From Breviolum minutum Mf 1.05b.01 (taxonomy: Eukaryota; Sar; Dinophyceae; Suessiales; Symbiodiniaceae): a stretch of DNA of 64,000 nt. The stretch spans positions 1 through 64,000 of the forward strand of contig DF239258.1 in NCBI GenBank assembly GCA_000507305.1, written 5' to 3'. Positions 33,389-45,218 of the stretch are shown one piece after another (position 1 is the stretch's first letter; every line of letters starts with the position of its first letter). The translations under genes and the position numbers were made by a program. The notes under the pieces are model-generated. The model saw only the letters and a program-made list of their open reading frames with translations. It had not been told where the DNA came from and searched no databases.

Positions 33389-33714
33389 GCTGAGTGAGTT
33401 TACCCATAAGCACAAGCAAGCTGCTAAGGGTGCTACTGTTGATGGCAACCAGAACTCCGGCGAGAAAACACCCGTTGAGGTTGGTAGTTGAAATCCCATG
33501 ATTTACGACGGATTTTGTACATCATTTGTACATCCAAACGGTGGTTGGCCTTGGGATGTCTGAACCATCAACGTTGTATCTTCCTTTTAAAAAGGGGAGT
33601 CAACCATGATACTGGTGGGTGCCTTAAACCTGGATCTTCAGGGGGGGAAAAACCTGGATCTTCAGGATATGTTTAAACAAAAATACTGCCTTTCCGGGTC
33701 GCTGCTTTTTGTTG

Positions 33715-33854
33715 TTAACTGAATTTCGGCACAGATTTTTGCAAACAAAAGGAAGATCCATGGTATTTGGGGTTGGTAAATGTCATGTCCAAACTCCAAC
33801 TGTACACCTTGTTGCCCCAAGTAAAAAATTTCCCTAAACTCTTTCCATCTTTCC
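33715..33854 (-). CDS. Candidate terminal exon with textbook acceptor
   Basis: The minus strand shows ATGTTTTTTGCAG, an ideal pyrimidine tract and acceptor. It is followed by 45 codons and TAA: KDGKSLGKFFTWGNKVYSWS, LDMTFTNPKYHGSSFCLQKS, VPKFS. The other two frames are interrupted or less natural. Aromatic-rich beta-type sequence suggests a secreted or carbohydrate-binding-like fold, but that is only an impression. It is one of the clearest cases where the recurrent TG-T(n) tract coincides with a 3' splice site. Confidence 0.45.
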
Positions 33855-35360
33855 CTGCAAAAAACATGATACACAATTGGAGCAATTAAAAAACCTGGTT
33901 GTTTAGGGTTTTTTGTGGGATTGTAGCTAGTTATGTGGGGATTCTTTCATAAACAACCAGCATTTCCTACAAAAGAATCGGCAATTTGCGGTTGATTTTT
34001 TCATTGCTTCCCCAAGGTTTGGCCACCTCTCCCCCCCACGTGACCCACGTCACCTTTGACGTGTCTCCTTATACCTTTGGGCCTCCGGACTAAACTACGC
34101 ACCTCCTGTTCCAGCTGCTGCTTCACAGCATTCAGTTGCTGCAGCGAAGCCTCAGTTTACCGCAAGTGGAAAACAGAACTCGCGGGGGCTACATATTATG
34201 GGGGTTTCCTAAAATAGGGATATATACCCCTTAAATGGATGGTTTTTTTAATGGAAAACCCCATTAAAATGGATGATTTGGGGGTACCACCATTTTAGGA
34301 AACCCCCATATATACACCTTTTGTTTGGGGTTTCCAAAACCCCCCCAAAAAAAAAACACCAAAGAAAAACGTGCGAAAGCTTTGAAGTTCGGAAAAGAAA
34401 ACAAATGCCTTTCAAGGTGAGAACGCATGCTGTTTGAATTTTAGCCTAGGATGATGTAGAGCTTTTGCCCTTGCTGGGTGCATGCCTCTGCAGTTTCTGA
34501 AGATCAAAAAAAATGAAAAAAGCATGCCAAAGAGCGACCATAGATTCAGATTGGACACAAAGTACCTTTGATTCCCAAATGATCCATGTATAATATAATA
34601 TATCATACATTACATATCATACCTATATTTACCATTAAAAAAACACCAAAATGTAGGTAAATAAATAACCATACAAGGATCCTATGGGATTGAACATTGA
34701 ACAAAAAATCTAATCTAGTTTGGAGCTTGTTTTCAGCCCCACAGATTTCCATGGGAATATCAGGTTTTGATTCCAGCTGAAACCTCTCAAAGTGATCATT
34801 CAGGAAGGCCATCCCCACCGACTCTTGACTCTTGGTATCGTAGATGAGTAGATGACCCAAAATATATATAAAGTTACCATGAACCCCCAAACACGTGGAA
34901 AAATACAGGTTTTGGACACCAAAAAACCAGTTTATTTACCATAAAAACCTCTAAACATGTAGCTTTGGAAGCAAAAATGGTATATTAGTCATTAGTGTTT
35001 CCTTGCCCTCAAACCCAAGCAACTCCTCTACTCATCCTGAACATTCTGAGTCTCTGCATTTCCCATTTTGAAAAAATCATCCGAAATGCATCATTCCAAT
35101 GACACACCAAAAATCTATACACCCCAGAAACCTAACATGTCCCCTGAAAATCAATGGTTTGCTGGAAATGTAATCAGAATCCTATCCTATTGAAATAGTC
35201 CCGTTCTTGGGTATCCATGTTAGTTGTCGGGGATACATCTCTTCCATTCTGACTTCTGTTTAATCAGCTTAATCCGAAAGGCCTGGGATTCACCTATTAC
35301 GCCTATCAAACAAATCATCTATCAACACCTGAGCAACGAAAAAAAAACACCTGTCACTTT

Positions 35361-35476
35361 CCACGAAATACTGGTTGTTTAATGAATAGGGATCCTTTTT
35401 TGTCATGGTTTATGAAATTCTCCCAACATAACTGGGTAGTATATTTCATCCCCTATATACCCCTAAACAACCAGGG
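35361..35476. repeat. Family H element
   Basis: ATACTGGTTGTTTAATGAAT, AACTGGGTAGTATATTTCAT and CCCTAAACAACCAGG, with GAGCAACGAAAAAAAAACACC just outside the left end. A family P element lies upstream at about 35120-35240. Confidence 0.75.
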
Positions 35477-35627
35477 TAGCCCTTTTTTTTCAGGCCGCTC
35501 ACCTGGTAATTGCTACAGCCATGGTGGCCAAAAATTGGGGTTAAGAAGGTGACCGTGACCAACTAACGTGGAGATCTTCAACGTCACCGGCCTTGAAATA
35601 ACCTGGGAAACATTTATTTCAGTGGTT

Positions 35628-35840
35628 TTAGTTGGATGATGATTCCAAACCTTTATTTGGCAAATGGTTGGAAATCACCCATGAAAACATACCATTTTCG
35701 AAAATTTCACCAAAAAAACCATCTGGCCAAAGTGGAATCCTATTTTCAACCTTCCCATGGCACAACTCCCGGAGACTGAAGCCGGGGATCTCCCCATTTT
35801 CCGAAACCAAAAAAGCTACCATTTCCTTCAGATCCAGGTG
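35628..35840. other. Two opposed open frames, one possibly an exon
   Basis: The plus strand reads KPLFGKWLEITHENIPFSKI and ends with a strong donor, TCCAG followed by GTGAGG (35836-35842). The minus strand of the same stretch reads SENGEIPGFSLRELCHGKVE and FENGMFSWVISNHLPNKG. I cannot decide between them; the donor favours plus. Confidence 0.3.
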
Positions 35841-35999
35841 AGGTCCCGAACTTGAGATAAAGGAATGCCTCCTTCTTCTGCCTGTTCTGCCTGGTGATGG
35901 GATTTGGAACCCGACAAAATCCTATATTCTAGGAGGGCGTCTGGCTGGATCCTTAGGGATAGGAGATATACACCCCCGGAAAATGGACGAACATAAACT

Positions 36000-36480
36000 T
36001 AAAATAATGGATTGTTATGAACATAATACATGATATAACATGTTCTTTAGTTAAAATTGATTATATTGAACATGTGTAAACAATAGACACACGTACCATT
36101 TTAAACTCGTATGAGAATTGTTCAAAAACGATCTACAATTAAATTGAAATCTGATACAAGATGTATCAAAATTATTGCAATAAAACTCACTGTAATTTCA
36201 AATTATTTTGTTTCCTCAGAAACACACCACGGTTTTCAACTAAGATATATAGGACGCACCTACACATCATGAAAGCAAAACTCATTGGAGCACAAATCAG
36301 TTAAGAAGCTACAAAGGTAGCTGTAAATCAGGAGCACGTAACTTACACAAATCTAAAGAGTTTCTTTAAAAGATCAATTTAGTACTTATCTTAAAGCATC
36401 TTGAAAGTGCAATGGTAATCCAGCTAAACAGCAGTCTAACTAAACACATATCACAATCTCAAAGCCCAGGTATGCCCGGG
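36000..36480. other. AT-rich unique stretch without a gene
   Basis: Unique, AT-rich sequence with no open frame of note and no family element. Likely intergenic or deep intron. Confidence 0.45.
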
Positions 36481-36925
36481 TGATACCTTGGAGGGATGTT
36501 TCACTGACAGCGGTTCACCCTAAAAAAACCTACCAAAAGTGGTGGTTTAGGTAAAGGAAGAAAGGAGTTGCCATTGATTTAACTGGATGCTTCAGGTGTG
36601 AAATCCTGCAGTTCATCCCTTGTTTTTTTGGGGAATGTCTTTCAAATCAAACGTTTATCAGCCAAAAAAAGGCCAAGTGGCCAATCACATAAGGTGTCTT
36701 GCTGATTTTTTTCCATGATCTTTGGTGAGGTGTTTCACGATGGTTGTTCCAAGTATATATCTTATGACACGAATGGGCGTCTTCTCCGTGACACAACCCG
36801 CTAACAGACTTGTACAAAAATTTCAATATCTCCTAATAGTCAGTCACTTGTCATTCGTGTTTTGGCGACACTGTTCAGACGCACAGACAAGAGATCTTGT
36901 GATCTTGAGTACACCTTGCTAGATC

Positions 36926-37223
36926 TGGGTGTTTCCAAAATAGGGGTACCCCAAAATGGATGGTTTATAATGGAAAACCCTATTTGAATGGATGATTTGG
37001 GGGTACCATTATTTTCGGAAACATCCATCTACCACCAAGAACATGATCCCATGATCCAGTTGGTTTCAGGACATCCAGGAACAGCAAGTTTAGGCATCTG
37101 TTCTGAAATCTTCCTAGTTGGTGGTTGAACCAACCCATTTGAAAAAATATAAGTCAAATGGAAATTGGATCTTTTCCTTTAGGTAGAGTTGGAAAAACAC
37201 AATCTTCCGAAACCATCACCTAG
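36926..37223. repeat. Family E element and family A element
   Basis: Family E at 36926-37028 is nearly perfect (GGGTGTTTCCAAAATAGGGG ... CCATTATTTTCGGAAACATCC). Family A at 37114-37223 (CTAGTTGGTGGTTGAACC ... CCGAAACCATCACCTAG) is in the common orientation. A (TA)n tract follows at 37258-37300. Confidence 0.85.
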
Positions 37224-37370
37224 ATATCTGTTTAACATGCTGCTTATTTAAAAAATAATATATATATATATATGATATATATATATATATACACATGTTA
37301 ACTCACCTATCAATCGCCCAACCAAACTCCTTTGAAAACAGAAAGTTGCCAACTTGTATTCCATGTTCAC

Positions 37371-37502
37371 CTACTTCCTCGAAGGATTGTTTCAAACTCA
37401 GCTTCCCAACTGCATTGGCATCTGCCATCACGGCGGTCAAGACCCGCTCTTGACCCCGGCACCGGGTTTTCTTTATGTCTGTTTTGTTTCGAACCGAATC
37501 AG
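37371..37502 (-). CDS. Candidate exon, unknown protein
   Basis: The minus-strand acceptor TTTTCTGCAG opens a frame reading DSVRNKTDIKKTRCRGQERV, LTAVMADANAVGKLSLKQSF, EEVGEHGIQ. Donors GTAGGT (after GAGGAA) or GTGAAC lie at 37374 and 37370. The exon is GC-rich relative to its surroundings and has no competing natural frame on the minus strand. The plus-strand frames here are cysteine- and proline-rich shadows. Family unknown; the charged pattern suggests a soluble helical protein. Confidence 0.45.
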
Positions 37503-38816
37503 CTGCAGAAAATATAGCACCAAGATTTTTGTTGCTTTTTCCTAGTACAAATTAGGTACAGTCACACAGAATTCTTGATTACACAGAGAAAACTAACATG
37601 GATACCCAAAATGGTGGTTTGAAAAAAGGTGGTCCCTTTTAAATATGGCCATTTTTGGTATGTTCAATTTCAAGGGAGGTATTAACCCATACTAAACGAT
37701 GGTCTGATCAGAACTCCTAGGACATTGTACACCCTATAAACCACCAAAAACATGGCGGCCTGGGGGGCCCAATATGAAGATGGCAGCTGAAGCTGTGTTT
37801 TGTCATTTTTCTTTAGCTTCGTTAAGGGTGGTTTGCCCACCCTCTTAAACGAAAAAAATGGCATGACACATGAAATTCTGGCTGGTTGACGGGCCACCCC
37901 GCATAAGTGGGTGATTTCAAAAAACCTTTAAAACCCATGAAATGCCTACTAATATGTTTACACTGTATATAAATAAATTCAGGATATAAAGCAACTTGTG
38001 CAAACAACCAAGACTTTTCACCGCGCTCATGTGTGCGTTCCAAGCCCATGCTTCACAACGAAGTCATAGGCTGTCAGTAAGTTTCCACTGGACGCTGTCT
38101 GTACAGAAGCGGGAAAATGGCGGATGCTGGGGGACAAAGTGGGCATCGACGACTTATTAACCCCATCATGTCTTGGAGATTCATTCCCTTTCATCGGATC
38201 CATGGTAATGGCATATTTACGTACGTACATTTACCATGAAAAATCAACCAAAAATGCAGGTAAATGTAATATATACTAGTCCCATGGATTCCTATGCGTT
38301 TTTTCTCACTAACTTGACTTGTTTTTCTTTATTCCTGGTTCGCTACTGCAACCACAATTCGTTGTTGCCAAAACAAAAGACACCAAAATGCTCACGTTGG
38401 TGGTTGAACCAACCCATTTAGGAAAATATACTGTATGACTCGGAAAGTTGGACCTTAAAAGAATGTTTGGAAATCACCAGCTAGTTGATGATGCCACTAC
38501 GTATTTCTCCCAAACATCTCACTCCTGTACCCAGGCTTTGCCGCGGAGAGGACAAGGACAACTTCCATGCCTCAAGAGACCACGTCCTGCGTTTCGGTGG
38601 TTTGGGAGACCCAGGAGGTGATTTTGCTGCATCTTTTCTAAGGTTTATCAAGCTGGGGGACCCCTTTCTTTATGTGCCATGGTCTAATAGGCCCGTTTTA
38701 TGGGGAATGGTCATCCAACCTTCAAGGAAGGAAATCCATATAATGGGTATATAAACCCTACTATAGTGAGCATAAGGGTGGTGACACAAATTGTGACAAA
38801 CAACAAACTATGTTCA

Positions 38817-39033
38817 AGTTGGTGGGTTTCAAACCCTTTGAACAATATTAGTCAAATTGGATCAGTTCCCTAAGCAGGGTTCGAATGAAAAATATTTGAA
38901 ACCACCACCCGGTATTTTACTCCATAAATACACCCTGGAAGATTAACATGGAACATAATCATAGAGGTTTGGAAGATCATTTTCCTCTCTAAATGGGTGA
39001 TCTATATGTTCCATGTTAATCTTCCAGGGTGTA
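38817..39033. repeat. Family A copy followed by family C copy
   Basis: Family A at about 38817-38911 (GTTGGTGGGTTTCAAACCC ... TTTGAAACCACCACCCGG), in the common orientation. Family C at 38929-39033 has arms TACACCCTGGAAGATTAACA and TGTTAATCTTCCAGGGTGTA, exact complements. Another diverged family A copy is at about 38396-38485. Confidence 0.85.
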
Positions 39034-39174
39034 GCATGCACGATATGCTCCCACCAACCGGAACGCACAGTCCGATCGGAAGCTCGCACTCGCACCTCGT
39101 CAGAGGTGTCGGCCATGAAATCGGCAGCGCGACTTACACCCAAGTCATCCTGTTGACATCGACAAAGGGACCCG
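39034..39174 (-). CDS. Candidate GC-rich exon, unknown protein
   Basis: The minus-strand acceptor CATTTTTCAG at 39175 opens a frame SLCRCQQDDLGVSRAADFMA, DTSDEVRVRASDRTVRSGWW, EHIV. A strong GTAAGT donor at 39137 would instead give a 37-nt micro-exon in another frame (GPFVDVNRMTW). Both readings use the same acceptor. GC content is far above that of the flanking family C and E elements, which supports a coding origin. The family C palindrome begins immediately beyond the lower end. Confidence 0.4.
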
Positions 39175-39201
39175 CTGAAAAATGGCACTGACATGACATG
39201 A

Positions 39202-39307
39202 TATGGATGTTTCCAAAAATAGGGGTACCCCAAAATGGATGGTTTATCATGAAAAACCTTATTAGAATGGATGATTTGGGGGTACCATTATTTTGGAAAC
39301 ACCCATA
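39202..39307. repeat. Family E palindromic element
   Basis: ATGGATGTTTCCAAAAATAG ... TTATTTTGGAAACACCCAT with GGGGTACCCCAAAATGGATGG inside. It sits about 28 bases upstream (minus sense) of the acceptor of the GC-rich candidate exon at 39.1 kb. Confidence 0.85.
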
Positions 39308-39595
39308 TGGTATGGCCATGCACTTTTTTCATTGATTAAATTGCACTTAAAGTATGTATGTATACATTACTTTATGGTCACATGTTGACATGGTCACGTC
39401 TTGTCTCTTATCATCATGTTTGTAGTAACTTCTATTCTTAAATTTGCAATCAAACATCAATGCATAACACTGAACGCAGGACATACATGCTAGTGCTCAG
39501 CGACCCCCCAAAAAAAACATGCAGCACACTACAACATATTACAACCAGCACTTGCATATGGTGCCAGTGCCAAAGAGCATTCCGAAATATTGACT

Positions 39596-39850
39596 ATTTG
39601 GTGGTTTCAACCCAGTTGAGTCAAATTGGATCATTTCCCCAGGTAGGTTTGAAAATAAAAAAACCATTGAAACCACCACCTATAGTTGATGAATCTGAAA
39701 AGAAAAAAACAAGCAACAAAGATACACAAACAATGCCTTGGAGAGTTGGTTAATTGGTGGTTTGGGGTCTAGGGGTACCTTTAAGTAACAATCCCTTTCA
39801 TAAGGGGATCCCATATATCCAAACCACCCAGCCCCAAACCATCAGCTGAT
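39596..39850. repeat. Family A element and family O element
   Basis: Family A at about 39596-39692 (GGTGGTTTCAACCCAGTTGA ... TTGAAACCACCACCTA), in the common orientation. Family O at 39748-39850 (GGTTAATTGGTGGTTTGGGG ... CCAAACCACCCAGCCCC). Confidence 0.8.
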
Positions 39851-40269
39851 TTGAATGAGCTGGATGTTGATAATAAATCCCTAAGGATCCAGGTAACTCA
39901 GGTCTGTCCCTAAGAACAGGATTTCCACCTACAATTAGCTGAATTGAAATGCAGGAAAACAAAACCTCGCCTCTGGCAGAGCTTCTAGCAAGCCATCCTT
40001 GTTGCGAACCAGTAATGGTGATCCTTCACCTGCAAGTAGCGAAGATGATACCTATCATAGGGAAAATGGTGGAGGCCCTTGGGATGGTACCCTTAATAAT
40101 CAACCCCATATAACATCTTATGTAGTGAGTATTTATTGGGTCCCAATCCCCTTTTACAGGGGATCCAACAGGGGCCCACCTGAACCTCTACTTTTAAGGA
40201 ATGGACCATCCATTTCACATAGGTCAAAAAGTCCAGGCCAAATTAGGGCCACATTTGGGTTTTAGGTCT

Positions 40270-41140
40270 TAACTACAAATAAATTGTGTACATAACCGAT
40301 ACCCAAAATGTGGAAAAGGTAACTCTCTTAAAAAAATGTAATTTTTGGTCTCTATATCAAATTTCTGAGGCGTGTATATATATATATATATACTGTATAT
40401 ATACATATTCTGTTTACGACAATATGCTTCTTAGATCCCCTCAATAGAAATCAAAACAACAAAAACCTTGCCTTCTACCACTCGATTGGTGAAATGACAA
40501 ACTTCAACAAAGACCCTGCAATGAACGAGGGTGCCAAACGCATCTACACTAAAATTAAATAGAAGATACTGTTACTTGCCATATTCATAGATAGAACATA
40601 TCCTGAACATCCCAGGACATACTGAAATACACGCCACAGATTAAAAAGAAACAGTAGCCTTGGTGAACATATGTAGTTCTGAAACAAAGGCTGGAAAAAC
40701 TACCATGGGAATTTTCAGGAACAGACAGAATCCACAAGTTATACCCTAGTGATCCAAATGCCATGTTACAAGGTGCTTAGGTACCCAAGACCCATTCCAA
40801 AACCACTTGCAGAAGGGTTTGGAGCATCAGGGATATAGAAAAGAGATTCCAGGTCCTTTAGATGGGTCAACAAAAACTGCCAATTATGATCACCCTCACT
40901 TTACTATCTTCACTTCCAGTCTATTCTTAGTTAGTTGATGCCAACAAAAAAACATACATTACCAAGTGAGCCGGTGAAAAAACTGTTTAATAAATCTACC
41001 GATGCATCGTATTATTCTATTCCAAAGTTGAACACGGGATTTCAAAATTGAGATCTGCAAAACTAAAAAAGGAAAGTGGGAGGATAACACATCTAATCAG
41101 TTGCAATAATTCAAGTCCAATATCAATTTTCATGTAAATA
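40270..41140. other. Stretch without a supported gene
   Basis: Unique AT-rich sequence with a (TA)n tract at about 40376 and a reversed family I element at 40771-40835 (GTGCTTAGGTACCCAAGACC ... AAGGGTTTGGAGCATCAGGG). No exon can be supported. Confidence 0.45.
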
Positions 41141-41229
41141 TTGCTCTTAACATGTTTTTGTTGCATATCTTCAAATATTTTCTTTCCAGAATATATGTGT
41201 CCCATGTTTCAAACTTGGCAAGTTTTCAC

Positions 41230-41400
41230 ATCCAAAAGGCTCGGCATGAAATTTTTGCTCCCTTCGAATGTTCCGAACCACCCGTTGGACCTACAGCTTT
41301 GGACTCCGCCCCTTCCGTCTCGCCACTCACCTCGAAAACTACAAGGAAGACCCCGTCACCAGCGCCATGACTCCACTTATAGGGGTGAAAGAACCTCAGT
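41230..41400 (-). CDS. Candidate exon, unknown protein
   Basis: The minus strand reads GAGDGVFLVVFE followed by a strong GTGAGT donor, or continues in frame as VSGETEGAESKAVGPTGGSE and HSKGAKISCRAF. The surrounding DNA is GC-rich compared with the flanks. Plus-strand frames are also open here (RPFRLATHLENYKEDPVTSA), so the strand is not certain. Confidence 0.27.
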
Positions 41401-41814
41401 GTTACCCACTTGTTTTTGGCAATTTTATTGGCGGTTTTAACTCCATTTCTAACCAGTAGGGGCCCACCTGAAAATAACATAAACCCCTGAATAAAAACGA
41501 TGGTTGGAAGAGTATTTTTTTTTCCTCTTGAAATGGGTCCATTTTTTGTTGCGACATGTTAAGGGACTCAGGGGACCCCAAACAAAACACCAAAATCCAA
41601 GGGCTTTTTGGTTGCGGAAACACAATCTACCAATGGGAACTGATTGATTTGAGTGGCAACCCAAAATGGTGTTTGCTGATTTTTTTTGGGACCAAGATTT
41701 CATCATGTTCCACGGCCAAACAGAAAAGGCACAGCGGGGCAAATAAACAACATGATATAGATCATAAATAATGAACAAACTATGAATACAGGGCGTCAAA
41801 TCCGCAAAATCACA

Positions 41815-41910
41815 TCTATATGTAAATATCTATATCTATATAAAAATAATACATATATATGTATATATATATATAATATACATATATAAAATATATATAC
41901 ACTTGAATAT
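41815..41910. repeat. AT dinucleotide-rich tract
   Basis: ATATAT and TATATG runs of about 90 bases, the longest of the AT tracts here. No gene is seen from here to about 43.1 kb apart from shadows, although 42797-42872 shows a decayed family B palindrome. Confidence 0.8.
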
Positions 41911-43123
41911 TATATACAAATGGCAACTGTCCCGTGATCTACTCCTTCCAACTTTTCAGAGATTCTTCAAAACCAGGTACAGTAATTACAAAGTACATGG
42001 CACAGTCACTACATATTGGTGTATAAGAATCCTTTACTAACCTACCTTTTGGTATCTGTGTCATCTAAATTTTGACCTTAAGATAACTCAAACAACCTTT
42101 CCCTCCACCAAAAAACATCAGTCCACCTGTTGATAACCATCAGTGGTGAGGCGTGTGACATTTTCACCTGGATCCGGTGATCCGAGTCATTCGATAGGCG
42201 AGGCTGACCTCCTAAGGATCCGATCCTATTAAAACGGGTAGGAGCTGATAGGATGTCATCAACTTCATCCACCAAACTTGATCCGAAACAAATTACCTTT
42301 GTTTTTGTGAGATCAGTGCCTCACATGGTAAGTACTTAATGATATCTAATGTTTCTGATTTCAAGTTGGTCAATTACTACTACAATTAGTACCGTTCCGG
42401 GCCACCTACCCCCATGCGAGAACTTCAGGATACCAAGGGGGAAATTGATAAGCAATCTTATGGAGTTCCCATTGAAAAACATATATGGATGGCTCTTCAG
42501 GATTGACCTTTAACTGGATGTTTGTGGGATGCTTCATTTGGATTGACATATGCTAGTATCATTAATTTCATCATGTATATACACATGTGGAAGCTCCTTT
42601 CCGAACAAAACAAGGGTCATTTGGGTTCCAGATACTTTATAGATAGTATATGTATGATAATCATGTCAATGTTGCTGAATGGACATTTCACGTTCATTCA
42701 CTGTCCAGCTCCCTAGATTATACTTTCACATTGCATTTCACGTGCAACACCCACAAATCGTTCAGATCTCACTTGCAATAACGTGTACAAATCCCAAATG
42801 CTCCGTCCGTGTGATGCTTCCCTTGGGCTGAAATTCATGGTAGATATAGGTAAAGATACCATGCATGGAACATACGGGAACATTCACGAGGAATGTCACG
42901 ATGATGTGATGTTTGGGATCTACATGACATAAACTCATTGTGTTCTAATGGTTCGACTGAATTTTGTTGCTGAAGCTGCTGACAATTTCTTTCATGTTTC
43001 ACGAAAATCTTTGAAGCAAATCTACACAACCAGTTCAACCGAAACAATGAAATTGTGCTTTAGTCTTGATGTGTTTCGTGTATCTGCTACAGCCTTGGCA
43101 AATTCAATTCCCTCTCTGGATAA

Positions 43124-43371
43124 TTAATTGAATGGATTTGATGAACATTTGGACAAGTTGATAAATGAGGTTTCCAATGTGTCTTTCATTCTTAAGGCAA
43201 CCATGTTCAGAAACCCTTCCACTTTCGTGCCTTGTTTGGGTAACATCGGGGTCATCTTGCCCCATGCCCGGACCGTGGTTTCCCATGAAAAATCCTTCCC
43301 CGAAAAAAATGCCAGGAAATTGCCTTGTTGTGCCAGTTGTTCTACATCCCAAATGCCCACATCCAATAAAC
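43124..43371 (-). CDS. Unknown multi-exon gene, terminal exon
   Basis: After ATCCTCCGAG the minus strand encodes 81 residues to TGA: LLDVGIWDVEQLAQQGNFLA, FFSGKDFSWETTVRAWGKMT, PMLPKQGTKVEGFLNMVALR, ending SKCSSNPFN. The two leading bases complete a codon begun in the exon at 43866-43960, so phases agree. No competing minus frame is as natural. I do not recognise the family. Two overlapping plus-strand frames are shadows. Confidence 0.5.
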
Positions 43372-43689
43372 CTCGGAGGATTTTGAGATTTGAGTCTTAT
43401 ACAAACAGTTACACACTCCAAAAATTGTTTCCCAAACACTACTAGTAGAACTGATAAATGGGAAAGGTCAAGCAAATGTAATGAAAGTCGTTGTCCATGA
43501 AACTTCTCAGGTGAACAAAAACTCTTCTATGAATCGATTGAGCACAACACTCAAAAATACGAGATACGTGATAGATCTGTCCAACTCCAATGGATCTAAT
43601 CAAAGGAAACTATTTCAGTCACGGCGAAAAACAAATGGATACCATGGATATCTTTCTACAATCAAGGAACATGTTTCGTTTGTTGAATA

Positions 43690-43750
43690 GATGGGAAGCA
43701 TATTCCTGTAGATGGGAAGCATATTCCTGTAGATGGAAAGCATATTCCTG
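43690..43750 (+). repeat. Tandem repeat, 21-bp unit x3
   Basis: GATGGGAAGCATATTCCTGT plus A is repeated three times, the third with one change. The unit is a multiple of three and all frames through it stay open on both strands (QEYASHL heptads on minus). It lies in the intron between the exons at 43.87 and 43.37 kb of the unknown gene. Confidence 0.9.
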
Positions 43751-43865
43751 GCATAAAAACGCCCAACAGAAAGGACTCCTGCCTCTTTCTTTCCTCCTAG
43801 CAGCAAAACCAGAAATCTTTCCATTGTTTTCCAGCCAGCCTTGACAGTAAATCAACCACATTGAC

Positions 43866-43960
43866 CCCTGATCTCTCTCTTCCATATCCTCCGGAAACCA
43901 ACAATGGCCAACTGTTTGTGGAAATCATCCAAACTATGACCTTCAAAAAATGGCAAAAGA
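43866..43960 (-). CDS. Unknown multi-exon gene, middle exon
   Basis: The acceptor GTCACATCAG is followed by T, which completes the Tyr codon left open by the exon at 44387-44504. Then comes LLPFFEGHSLDDFHKQLAIV, GFRRIWKREIR. A GTCAAT donor leaves one base, matched by the two-base start of the next exon (Gly). An alternative donor, GTGGTT, lies six bases on and keeps the same phase. The agreement of three phases is the main evidence that these are real exons of one gene. Confidence 0.5.
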
Positions 43961-44386
43961 CTGATGTGACATACCAACTCCCATACTTTTCATGATGCTT
44001 CTTGGACCCCCCCAATCTCCCAACAAAAAACACAAAACACATCTACTACATTCTACTACTACTGTCTTAACTGACAACCGCCAACCCCAATGCCCTCCCC
44101 CCCATGTCTCTTTTGCAAAGTCGCCAGTTTTGTCTGCCAGTAAATGCCGGCTTCCACATCCAGGACCTCAAGGAGATGTGGGTACTCAGGTAGACCCAAA
44201 GATTGCATACATGAAAAATATGTTCCCTTAAACATGATGGTTGGAAGACGATCCTTTCCTTTTTGAAATGGTCCCTTTTTAAAGGGGACATGTAAATTTT
44301 TTTGGGGGTGGTTATTTCATTTTTCCAAGAGATCTTCAGTGTGTAATGTTCCAATCCCAACTGCACTGTAGTGATACCAGACTTAC

Positions 44387-44504
44387 TAGAGCCAGAATCC
44401 ATCATGGCAGTTTGTCTTGGGGGGCCAGATATTGGGACTGATTTCATCAAATTCATTCACAGTAGTTTCAAACATCATCAGAGTCTTTCCAAATGCATGA
44501 TGGC
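44387..44504 (-). CDS. Unknown multi-exon gene, upstream exon
   Basis: The minus strand after GGTTATTAAG reads HHAFGKTLMMFETTVNEFDE, ISPNIWPPKTNCHDGFWL, ending two bases into a codon at a consensus GTAAGT donor. The frame upstream of the acceptor is closed by TAA. Just upstream (44540-44700) two minus frames are open; one reads SNAHGFLIATIGDIHPAGSV and ends at GFTD-G|GTTGAA, which would join in phase through an intron of only 32 nt. The other reads MGIEVLWVEGFTPQQKN. An enzyme-like sequence, but I cannot name a family. Confidence 0.5.
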
Positions 44505-44981
44505 CTTAATAACCCCGAATGGCTTCACATTTCAACCGTCAGTAAACCCAACGCTGCCTGCAGGGTGAATATCCCCAATGGTAGCTATTAGGAAACCATG
44601 GGCATTTGACAATGTTTTTTTGTTGAGGCGTAAAACCTTCAACCCACAAAACTTCAATCCCCATGGGCCCCAGTTGATGCGAGAGGCTGGTTTTTTCTGC
44701 GAAGAAAAACCCCAAACACAAGATGCTCAAAAACGCAGGGAAAATGGGAAATCCGCTGGTTTCACACAGCCCAGGGAGACCATTTTCCGACTCAAAGGGT
44801 GATGTTGTCAAACATCATTTGGAGTGGAAAATCCTCTGCCTCATCAAATTGTTCATCACAAGTGAAGGACCTGAATAATCATAGTTGGTAAGTAAAGTGA
44901 GCATCAGATTCTCACACCTACTACTCTGACTCCAAATATGATTCAGCCTTCACCGACCAGCTTGTATACACAAGCTCAACT

Positions 44982-45188
44982 CTATCGCAACAAATCTCCA
45001 AAGGGGTTCCCCGGGTTCCCCCGACATGTTGCAATGACAATGCCTTGTTGGTATGCCAGCCTGTACCAACAATCCACCACACCAGGGATTTCCATTAGCA
45101 TGTTCAGTACTATTAGTGCCTTCGCTGCCAGCACATGATAAGAAGTATTACACCTTTGTGACATTCCATGAAATTCTGGTTGGTTCAT
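44982..45188 (-). CDS. Candidate exon, possibly of the same unknown gene
   Basis: Two minus frames are open here. One reads SYHVLAAKALIVLNMLMEIP, GVVDCWYRLAYQQGIVIATC. The other, after a possible acceptor CACTAATAG, reads HANGNPWCGGLLVQAGIPTR, HCHCNMSGEPGEPLWRFV. Either would lie upstream of the exons at 44.5-43.1 kb. I cannot choose between them. Confidence 0.27.
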   Translation of the reverse strand: MNQPEFHGMSQRCNTSYHVLAAKALIVLNMLMEIPGVVDCWYRLAYQQGIVIATCRGNPGNPFGDLLR

Positions 45189-45218
45189 ACGGACCAGGGG
45201 CCTTTGATCACATGATTC

